A stretch of 32,542 nt of DNA, from the NCBI GenBank assembly GCA_900551985.1, contig URYG01000012.1, positions 1-32,542 of the forward strand, in the 5' to 3' direction. The notes under the pieces are model-generated. The model saw only the letters and a program-made list of their open reading frames with translations, was not told the origin of the DNA and did not search any database. Source of the stretch: an uncultured Prevotella sp. GTDB lineage: Bacteria > Bacteroidota > Bacteroidia > Bacteroidales > Bacteroidaceae. Position numbers and translations under genes: made by a program. Below are positions 26,055 through 32,542 of this stretch, piece by piece (the first letter of the stretch is position 1; each line of letters starts with the position of its first letter).

Positions 26055-28916
26055 ATGCCAGTACAAAGTGAAGCTGCTCTCGAAAACGGACTTATAGATA
26101 CTCTTCAAAAGATGAACTACGAGTATGTTCATATTGAAGAGGAGGAGAACCTGTCTGCCAATTTCAAGAAACAGCTGGAGAAACACAACAAGAAGAAATT
26201 GGAAGAATTGGGTCGTACCGAATTTACAGATTCAGAGTTTGAAAAGATACTTATCTATCTTGAAGGTGGCACTCGCTTTGAAAAGGCAAAGAAACTGCGT
26301 GACCTCTTTCCTCTTGAACTGGAAAGCGGTGAACGCCTATGGGTAGAGTTCTTGAACCGCACTCACTGGTGTCAGAACGAGTTTCAAGTTTCCAATCAAA
26401 TCACGGTTGAGGGTAGAAAGAAGTGTCGATACGATGTGACGATACTTATCAATGGTCTGCCTTTGGTTCAAATAGAACTGAAGCGCAGAGGTGTGGAACT
26501 GAAACAGGCATACAACCAGATACAACGCTATCACAAGACTTCTTTTCATGGACTGTTTGATTACATCCAGTTGTTTGTCATATCCAATGGTGTGAACACT
26601 CGCTATTTCGCCAACAACCCGAATAGTGGCTATAAGTTCACATTCAACTGGACTGATGCCGCCAACGTAAAGTTCAACGACTTGGAGAAGTTTGCCACTG
26701 TGTTCTTCGACAAGTGTACGTTGGGTAAGATTATTGGCAAGTACATTGTATTGCATGAGGGGGACAAATGTCTGATGGTGCTTCGTCCTTACCAGTTCTA
26801 TGCCGTGGAGAAAATTCTCGACCGTGTGGAAAACTCTAATGACAACGGCTATATCTGGCATACAACAGGAGCAGGCAAAACCTTGACTTCTTTTAAGGCA
26901 GCCCAACTTGTATCGGAGCTGGACGATGTGGATAAGGTGATGTTTGTGGTTGACCGCCACGACCTTGACACGCAGACGCAAGCCGAATATGAAGCCTTTG
27001 AGCCAGGTGCCGTTGACAGCACCGACAACACAGACGAGTTGGTGAAGCGTCTGCACAGCAATTCAAAGATTATCATAACAACCATACAGAAACTTAATGC
27101 CGCTGTCAGTAAGCAGTGGTATAGCAGTCGTATTGAGGAAATACGTCATTCTCGCATCGTTATGATCTTCGATGAATGTCATCGAAGCCATTTCGGAGAA
27201 TGTCACAAGAATATCGTGAAGTTCTTCGACAACACGCAGATATTCGGCTTTACTGGCACACCTATCTTTGTTGAGAATGCGGTGGACGGACATACTACAA
27301 AGGAAATCTTTGGCAACTGTCTTCATAAGTATTTGATAAAGGACGCTATTGCTGATGAAAACGTGCTTGGTTTCCTAGTGGAGTATTACCACGGCAATGA
27401 GGATGTGGATAATGCCGACCAAGACCGCATGACGGAGATAGCAAAATTCATCCTTAATAATTTCAATAAGTCAACATTCGATGGAGAGTTTGACGCATTG
27501 TTTGCCGTGCAGTCAGTGCCGATGCTAATCCGTTACTACAAGATATTCAAGAGCCTCAATCCGAAGATAAGGATTGGAGCAGTCTTCACATACGCTGCCA
27601 ACAGTAGTCAGGACGATGAGCAGACCGGTATGAACACTGGCGGCTATGTGAGCGAAAGCACAGGCGAGGCAGACGAGCTGCAAGCCATCATGGATGACTA
27701 TAATAATATGTATGGAACGAGTTTTACCACAGAAAACTTCCGTGCATATTACGATGACATCAACCTACGCATGAAGAAAAAGAAGGCAGATATGAAGCCT
27801 CTTGACCTCTGCTTGGTTGTCGGTATGTTCCTTACTGGCTTTGACAGCAAGAAACTCAACACTCTCTATGTTGACAAAAACATGGAGTATCACGGATTAT
27901 TGCAAGCGTTCAGCCGTACCAACCGTGTGCTGAACGAGAAGAAGCGTTTTGGCAAGGTGGTTTGCTTCCGTGACTTGAAAAGCAATGTGGACGAGTCCAT
28001 CAAACTTTTCAGCAACAGCAATAATCTTGAAGATATTGTGCGACCACCATTTGATGATGTCAAAACCCACTATCAAGAACTGACAAAGAACTTCTTGGAG
28101 CATTATCCCGAACCGCACTATGTGGACTATTTGCAGAGTGAGAACGACAAGAAGCAGTTTATCCTCGCGTTCCGTGACATCATCAAAAAACACGCAGAGA
28201 TACAAGTGTATGATGAGTTTGAAGAGGATGCTCCTGACCTTGGAATGACAGAACAGCAGTTTATGGACTTCCGCAGCAAGTATCTTGATATATACGATTC
28301 GTTTGCTGTGCAAAACAAAGAGCAACCAACGACATACCAAGTACCAGAGGAGAATCCCGGCATGGTTGGCGAACCAGACCCTCAACAAGAAGCAGCTACT
28401 GGTATGGGAGATATAGATTTCTGCTTGGAACTTCTGCATAGCGACATCATCAATGTTGCCTATATATTGGAGTTGATTGCAGACCTTAATCCATACAGTG
28501 AGGATTATACCGAGAAGCGCAAGCACATCATCGACACAATGATAAAGGATGCCGAACTTCGCAGTAAGGCAAAGCTCATTGACGGCTTTATCCAAAAGAA
28601 TGTGGATGATGACCGTGACAACTTCATGGCTCGCAAACAAAAGGCTGATGGTACAAGCGACCTTGAAGAAAGGTTGAACAACTACATCATCACCGAACGT
28701 ATCAATGCTGTCAATACGCTTGCCAAGGATGAGGATTTGGATGCTTCCGTTCTCAATCATTACCTCTCGGAGTATGACTACTTGCAAAAAGAACAGCCAG
28801 AAATCATACAAGAGGCATTGAAAGAGAAACACTTGGGACTGATAAAAAAGCGCAAAGCATTAACAAGAATACTCGATAAATTACGTTTCATTATAAAAAC
28901 ATTTAGCTGGGAATAA
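26055..28916 (+). CDS. hsdR: Type I restriction enzyme R subunit (EcoR124-like)
   Basis: The protein has 953 residues. The N-terminal endonuclease domain has the PD-(D/E)XK residues D127 (RYDVTI) and E141-x-K143 (IELKRRG). The SF2 translocase follows: Walker A HTTGAGKT (269-276), DECHR (373-377), GFTGTP (398-403), and further helicase motifs around LVVGMFLTGFDS. The HTTGAGKTLTSFKAA form is typical of the EcoR124 (type IC) group. It cleaves foreign DNA after translocation by the HsdR2M2S complex. It is the first gene of the operon, 17 bp before hsdM. All catalytic residues are present. Confidence 0.95.
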   Translation: MPVQSEAALENGLIDTLQKMNYEYVHIEEEENLSANFKKQLEKHNKKKLEELGRTEFTDSEFEKILIYLEGGTRFEKAKKLRDLFPLELESGERLWVEFLNRTHWCQNEFQVSNQITVEGRKKCRYDVTILINGLPLVQIELKRRGVELKQAYNQIQRYHKTSFHGLFDYIQLFVISNGVNTRYFANNPNSGYKFTFNWTDAANVKFNDLEKFATVFFDKCTLGKIIGKYIVLHEGDKCLMVLRPYQFYAVEKILDRVENSNDNGYIWHTTGAGKTLTSFKAAQLVSELDDVDKVMFVVDRHDLDTQTQAEYEAFEPGAVDSTDNTDELVKRLHSNSKIIITTIQKLNAAVSKQWYSSRIEEIRHSRIVMIFDECHRSHFGECHKNIVKFFDNTQIFGFTGTPIFVENAVDGHTTKEIFGNCLHKYLIKDAIADENVLGFLVEYYHGNEDVDNADQDRMTEIAKFILNNFNKSTFDGEFDALFAVQSVPMLIRYYKIFKSLNPKIRIGAVFTYAANSSQDDEQTGMNTGGYVSESTGEADELQAIMDDYNNMYGTSFTTENFRAYYDDINLRMKKKKADMKPLDLCLVVGMFLTGFDSKKLNTLYVDKNMEYHGLLQAFSRTNRVLNEKKRFGKVVCFRDLKSNVDESIKLFSNSNNLEDIVRPPFDDVKTHYQELTKNFLEHYPEPHYVDYLQSENDKKQFILAFRDIIKKHAEIQVYDEFEEDAPDLGMTEQQFMDFRSKYLDIYDSFAVQNKEQPTTYQVPEENPGMVGEPDPQQEAATGMGDIDFCLELLHSDIINVAYILELIADLNPYSEDYTEKRKHIIDTMIKDAELRSKAKLIDGFIQKNVDDDRDNFMARKQKADGTSDLEERLNNYIITERINAVNTLAKDEDLDASVLNHYLSEYDYLQKEQPEIIQEALKEKHLGLIKKRKALTRILDKLRFIIKTFSWE

Positions 28917-28933
28917 AGAAAGGAAATAACGAT

Positions 28934-30490
28934 ATGAGCGAAGAATTACAACAGAAACTCCGTGACCAACTTTGGGAAGTCGCAAACAAGTTGCGTGGCA
29001 ATATGTCGGCAAGTGATTTCATGTATTTCACCCTTGGCTTTATCTTTTACAAGTATTTGTCGGAGAAGATAGAGAAGCACGCCAATGATGCATTAGTGGA
29101 TGATGAGGTCACATTTAAAGAACTGTGGGCAATGGAGAAAGACGAAGATATAGAAGAACTTCAGGAGGTTGTCAAGACCGAATGCCTGGAGAACATCGGC
29201 TACTTCATTGAACCAAGTTTCTTGTTCTCGTCTGTCATTGAGAGCATTAAGAAAAAGGAGAATATTCTGCCGATGCTCGAACGCTCATTGAAGCGTATTG
29301 AGGACAGTACTCTCGGACAGGACAGCGAAGAAGACTTTGGAGGTCTTTTCTCTGACATAGACCTTGCTTCGCCTAAGTTGGGAAAGACAGCCGATGATAA
29401 GAATACTTTGGTCAGCAATGTTCTTCTTGCACTTGATGATATTGACTTTGGTGTAGAAGCATCGCAAGAGATAGATATCCTCGGTGATACCTACGAGTAT
29501 ATGATTAGCCAATTTGCCGCTGGTGCAGGCAAGAAAGCAGGTGAGTTCTACACTCCTCAGGAAGTGAGCCGTATCTTGGCAGAGATTGTAACCATCGGTC
29601 ACGCTCGTCTGCGCAATGTCTATGACCCAACCTGTGGTAGTGGTTCGCTGTTGCTCCGCGCTGCAAGCATTGGTCATGCCAACGAGATATTTGGACAGGA
29701 GAAGAATCCTACGACCTACAACTTGGCTCGTATGAATATGCTTCTTCATGGCATCAAGTTCAGCAACTTCCGCATAGAGAATGGCGATACCTTGGAGGCT
29801 GATGCTTTTGGCGATACACAGTTTGACGCTGTGGTAGCAAATCCTCCGTTCTCTGCCGAATGGAGTGCAGCCGATAAGTTCAACAACGATGATCGTTTCA
29901 GCAAGGCAGGACGCTTGGCACCACGCAAGACTGCCGACTACGCTTTCATTCTTCACATGATTTACCACCTTAATGAAGGTGGAACAATGGCTTGTGTCGC
30001 TCCTCATGGTGTGTTGTTCCGTGGCAATGCCGAGGGAGTAATCCGATGTTTCCTCATTGAGAAGAAGAACTATGTGGATGCCATCATCGGACTTCCTGCC
30101 AATATCTTCTATGGCACAAGCATCCCAACCTGCATCTTGGTGTTCAAGAAATGCCGTAAGGAGGATGACAACATTCTGTTCATTGATGCCAGCAAGGAGT
30201 TTGAAAAGGTCAAGACACAGAACAAGCTCCGTCCACAACATATCAAGAAGATTGTTGATACCTATCGTGAGCGCAAGGAGATAGAAAAATACAGTCATCT
30301 TGCCACACTGCAAGAAGTGGCTGAGAACGACTACAACCTCAACATTCCTCGCTATGTGGATACGTTCGAGGAAGAAGAACCTATCGACATTCATGCTGTC
30401 ATGAAGGAAATCAAGGACCTGGAGGCAAAACGTGCTGACCTTGACAAGGAGATTGAGGGCTATCTGAAAGAGTTGGGATTGGTAGAGTAA
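28934..30490 (+). CDS. hsdM: Type I DNA methyltransferase M subunit (N6-adenine)
   Basis: The protein has 518 residues. HsdM_N helical domain (about 8-145, with MSASDFMYFTLGFIFYKYLS), then the N6_Mtase domain with SAM motif I DPTCGSGSL (231-239) and catalytic motif IV NPPF (303-306), and a C-terminal coiled-coil-like tail ending near residue 518 that contacts HsdS. It methylates adenine in the sequence chosen by HsdS and protects host DNA. It is separated by 40 bp from the nuclease gene that follows. Confidence 0.96.
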   Translation: MSEELQQKLRDQLWEVANKLRGNMSASDFMYFTLGFIFYKYLSEKIEKHANDALVDDEVTFKELWAMEKDEDIEELQEVVKTECLENIGYFIEPSFLFSSVIESIKKKENILPMLERSLKRIEDSTLGQDSEEDFGGLFSDIDLASPKLGKTADDKNTLVSNVLLALDDIDFGVEASQEIDILGDTYEYMISQFAAGAGKKAGEFYTPQEVSRILAEIVTIGHARLRNVYDPTCGSGSLLLRAASIGHANEIFGQEKNPTTYNLARMNMLLHGIKFSNFRIENGDTLEADAFGDTQFDAVVANPPFSAEWSAADKFNNDDRFSKAGRLAPRKTADYAFILHMIYHLNEGGTMACVAPHGVLFRGNAEGVIRCFLIEKKNYVDAIIGLPANIFYGTSIPTCILVFKKCRKEDDNILFIDASKEFEKVKTQNKLRPQHIKKIVDTYRERKEIEKYSHLATLQEVAENDYNLNIPRYVDTFEEEEPIDIHAVMKEIKDLEAKRADLDKEIEGYLKELGLVE

Positions 30491-30530
30491 ACTTTCCACA
30501 AGTTGTGGCAGATTTGAAAAGATATAGAAT

Positions 30531-31655
30531 ATGGCAAATATGACATTGGCAAGCAATAGCGAGTTCAAAAGTTGGGTCTCGCAGTTGAAAAAAGATATAC
30601 GTAGCGCACAAATAAAGGCGGCAATCAAAGTGAACACAGAATTGCTTCGCCTTTATTGGCAGAAATCTGCATCTTGGGGCGATGGCTGGCTCAAAGAATT
30701 GAGCCGTGAACTTATGGCGGAGTTTCCTGATATGAAAGGTTTCTCCTATAGAAATCTAAGGTATATTCGCCAATGGTATGAGTTTTATTATCAGCGAATT
30801 ACAATTTGGCAACAACCTGTTGCCAAATTAGGAGAATATAATGGGCAACAAGTTGTTGCCCAATTAGACGATGTAAATATGCAACAACCTGTTGCACAAA
30901 TAAGCGAGGAGGCTTTCTTCTCCGTTCCTTGGGGGCATCATCTGTATATCATATCGCAATGCAAGGACGTTAATCGTGCCGTGTTCTACTTGAAAAAGAC
31001 AGTAGAAAATGGTTGGAGCCGTGCTGTTCTGCTTAATTATCTTGACACGAATCTATATGAACGACAGGGAAAGGCTGTGAATAATTTTACAAGACTATTG
31101 GCTAATCCTCAAAGCGAATTGGCTGCTCAAACATTGAAAGACCCTTATAATTTCGATTTCCTCACACTCGACGGTGAGTATCGGGAGCGAGAATTGGAAC
31201 AGGGACTTACTCAAAATGTCACACGCTTCTTGCTTGAATTGGGTACGGGCTTTGCTTTTGTCGGGAGTCAAGTTCCACTACAAGTAGGAGAAGATACGTT
31301 ATATCCCGACTTGCTTTTCTATCATTTGGAACTGCGCTGCTATGTCGTCGTAGAACTGAAGATAACGAAATTCAAAGCAGAACATCTGGGACAGTTGGGC
31401 GTATATGTAAGTGCAGTCAATCATATAAAAAAGAAGCCTACAGACAACCCTACGATAGGGTTGCTTATCTGCAAGACCAAGAACAATGTGATGGCGCAAT
31501 ATGCTCTTGAATCGACCAATCAGCCAATAGGCATCTCCGAATATCAGTTGTCTAAGCTCATGCCTGAAAACATACAGAGCCAGTTGCCTACAATTGAAGA
31601 TATTGAAGCAACACTTTCTGATATAAAGGAGACTAAGGATTTCAAAAAAGGGTAA
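30531..31655 (+). CDS. DUF1016/YhcG-family PD-(D/E)XK nuclease, embedded in the RM operon
   Basis: The protein has 374 residues. N-terminal DUF1016_N helical domain (about 10-160, with YWQKSASWGDGWLKELSREL and FSYRNLRYIRQWYEFY), and C-terminal YhcG nuclease domain (about 195-345) with P259-D260 (LYPDLLFYH) and E275-x-K277 (VVVELKITKF). Residues 94-129 are three 12-residue repeats beginning QQPVA/QQVVA. Members of this family often sit between hsdM and hsdS in Bacteroidota; their exact role is not settled. Its position suggests co-expression with the type I enzyme and a supporting nuclease or DNA-repair-like role (inference). Confidence 0.9.
   Translation: MANMTLASNSEFKSWVSQLKKDIRSAQIKAAIKVNTELLRLYWQKSASWGDGWLKELSRELMAEFPDMKGFSYRNLRYIRQWYEFYYQRITIWQQPVAKLGEYNGQQVVAQLDDVNMQQPVAQISEEAFFSVPWGHHLYIISQCKDVNRAVFYLKKTVENGWSRAVLLNYLDTNLYERQGKAVNNFTRLLANPQSELAAQTLKDPYNFDFLTLDGEYRERELEQGLTQNVTRFLLELGTGFAFVGSQVPLQVGEDTLYPDLLFYHLELRCYVVVELKITKFKAEHLGQLGVYVSAVNHIKKKPTDNPTIGLLICKTKNNVMAQYALESTNQPIGISEYQLSKLMPENIQSQLPTIEDIEATLSDIKETKDFKKG
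30810..30917 (+). repeat. Three in-frame 36-bp repeats with dyad-symmetric cores
   Basis: The GCAACA-NNN-TGTTGC core occurs in three units spaced exactly 36 bp (12 codons): GGCAACAACCTGTTGCC, GGGCAACAAGTTGTTGCCC and TGCAACAACCTGTTGCA, each a perfect dyad. They encode QQPVAKLGEYNG, QQVVAQLDDVNM and QQPVAQISEEAF. Copy-number change would keep the reading frame and lengthen the linker between the helical and nuclease domains. Confidence 0.85.
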
Positions 31656-31718
31656 TGAAATGCTCAAATCTCTATAAAATACGCAAATGGTATTTGTTCT
31701 ATTCTTCACAAATTGATT

Positions 31719-31861
31719 TTTTGTACCAATCTGGTACAAAATTACAAAAGGTGGATAATGTAACAACCCCAATGCCAGACTAGCAGAATCTGTCTACCAA
31801 GTTGGTAGACAAATAAAACAATGTAACAGGCATGTAACTACCATGTAAACTGGTATGTAAC
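31719..31861. promoter_or_regulatory. Palindrome and TGTAAC cluster upstream of hsdS
   Basis: The 242-bp gap 31656-31897 holds no gene but several symmetric sites. IR1: TTTTGTACCA-ATC-TGGTACAAAA (31719-31741). IR2: GTCTACCA-AGT-TGGTAGAC (31792-31810). IR3: TACCA-TGTAAAC-TGGTA (31839-31855). TGTAAC occurs at 31759, 31822, 31833 and 31856. The common core is TACCA-Nx-TGGTA. No consensus -7 box was found. They may be operator sites, recombination sites for hsdS switching, or RNA hairpins. Confidence 0.65.
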
Positions 31862-31897
31862 AGAGCCATATTGGTGAATTAAAATTAAGGATTAAAA

Positions 31898-32542
31898 ATG
31901 AAAATGACAATAAATAACGAACATAAGAAACTCAATGTCCCAAATCTCAGATTCCCTGAGTTTAGCGGGGAATGGGAAGAGTTTGGGCTTTCAGAACTTC
32001 TTGATTTCAAGAATGGATTAAACCCCAAACCAGACAAATTCGGCAAGGGTATAAAGTTCATTTCTGTTATGGACATTCTTAATAATGCAGTCATTACATA
32101 TGATTGCATTAAGGCTTCTGTTGATGTAACGGAGAAAGAACTATCTGACTTTTCTGTTGAAAAAGGAGATATGTTATTCCAACGCAGTTCAGAAACTTTG
32201 GAGGATGTTGGTAGAGCGAATGTTTATATGGATGATAAAACTGCTGTATTTGGTGGTTTTGTTATTCGTGGAAAGAAAAAAGGAGAATATGACCCACAAT
32301 ACTTCAATTATTTGTTACGCAGTCCGTTTGCTCGCAAAAGAATAATTCCAATGGGTGCAGGTGCGCAACATTTTAATATTGGGCAAGAAGGATTGAGTAA
32401 AGTAAAACTGCATTTTGCAAATATAGAAGAGCAAAATAAAATTGGCAAAATACTCTCTTTGCTTGACGAACGTATCTCTATCCAAAGCAAAATCATTGAG
32501 GATTTGAAGAAGTTAAAGGTTGCGATTATAGAACAGGTGTTT
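31898..32542 (+). CDS. hsdS: Type I specificity subunit S, 3' end outside window
   Basis: The frame is open from the ATG at 31898 to the last base, giving 215 residues. It starts with the usual HsdS opening (KLNVPNLRFPEFSGEWEE), then the first target-recognition domain (about 25-175, with GLNPKPDKFGKGIKFISVMD and GAGAQHFNIGQEGLSKVKL). The central conserved helix begins at about 178 (EEQNKIGKILSLLDERISIQ, then SKIIEDLKKLKVAIIEQVF). The second domain lies beyond the window. HsdS determines the DNA sequence recognised by the whole complex. The target sequence cannot be predicted. Base composition is visibly more A/T-rich than the upstream RM genes, as is common for exchangeable hsdS genes. Confidence 0.92.
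   Translation, partial: MKMTINNEHKKLNVPNLRFPEFSGEWEEFGLSELLDFKNGLNPKPDKFGKGIKFISVMDILNNAVITYDCIKASVDVTEKELSDFSVEKGDMLFQRSSETLEDVGRANVYMDDKTAVFGGFVIRGKKKGEYDPQYFNYLLRSPFARKRIIPMGAGAQHFNIGQEGLSKVKLHFANIEEQNKIGKILSLLDERISIQSKIIEDLKKLKVAIIEQVF

Noticed and set aside
29285..30637. A 450-codon minus-strand frame opposite hsdM
   Set aside because: The plus strand carries an unmistakable methyltransferase with motifs I and IV; the antisense frame has no recognisable motif and crosses into the next gene.
1..32542. tRNA, rRNA, riboswitch, CRISPR array or phage integrase
   Set aside because: No cloverleaf with anticodon context, no ribosomal RNA blocks, no direct repeats with regular spacers, and no integrase motifs were recognised by eye on either strand.

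Overview
The window looks like chromosomal DNA of a gut Bacteroidota, most likely Prevotella/Segatella (for example the S. copri group). The reasons are the SusC/SusD pair, a hybrid two-component regulator, promoters of the TTTG-N19-TAnnTTTG type instead of sigma70 boxes, A/T-rich leaders without clear Shine-Dalgarno sites, and the protein families present. The genus is an inference.

Region 1 (1-1830): the 3' part of a RecG-like/AlbA-type ATP-binding protein enters from the left edge. A gene-poor stretch follows, with a long A/T-rich hairpin, a possible decayed coding fragment, an array of GTCGAA motifs at exact 20-bp spacing, and a strong bidirectional terminator.

Region 2 (1829-20880): a polysaccharide utilisation locus (PUL) for rhamnogalacturonan-I pectin. 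Leftward from 15008 run susC and susD, then a terminator, then a separate promoter and the enzyme unit: PL11 rhamnogalacturonan lyase, a double-domain CE12 acetylesterase, a single-domain CE12 acetylesterase and a GH2 beta-galactosidase-like enzyme. Divergent from susC is a 1450-residue hybrid two-component system (HTCS) regulator, followed by an Fsr-like MFS transporter. A plausible scheme is that esterases remove acetyl groups, GH2 trims galactose side chains, PL11 cuts the backbone, SusCD imports the oligosaccharides, and the HTCS senses them in the periplasm and activates both leftward promoters. Enzymes that finish unsaturated RG-I oligosaccharides (GH105, GH106/GH78) are not in the window.

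Region 3 (20881-25960): a scarred zone. It holds the 3' remnant of an Rpn-type nuclease gene, an IS1182-like insertion sequence bounded by perfect 32-bp inverted repeats that fold into inward-facing terminators, a GH31 glycosidase gene with a late frameshift, and the first part of a signal-peptide gene that breaks off.

Region 4 (25960-32542): a type I restriction-modification operon: hsdR, hsdM, a DUF1016/YhcG-type PD-(D/E)XK nuclease gene, and the 5' part of hsdS running off the right edge. The nuclease gene contains three in-frame 36-bp repeats, each with a dyad-symmetric core. The gap before hsdS holds three TACCA...TGGTA palindromes and four TGTAAC motifs.

The most unusual items are the palindrome cluster before hsdS, the dyad repeats in the embedded nuclease gene, the insulated IS ends, the three CE12 catalytic modules in one operon, and the 20-bp-periodic GTCGAA array. 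No tRNA, rRNA or CRISPR array was seen.
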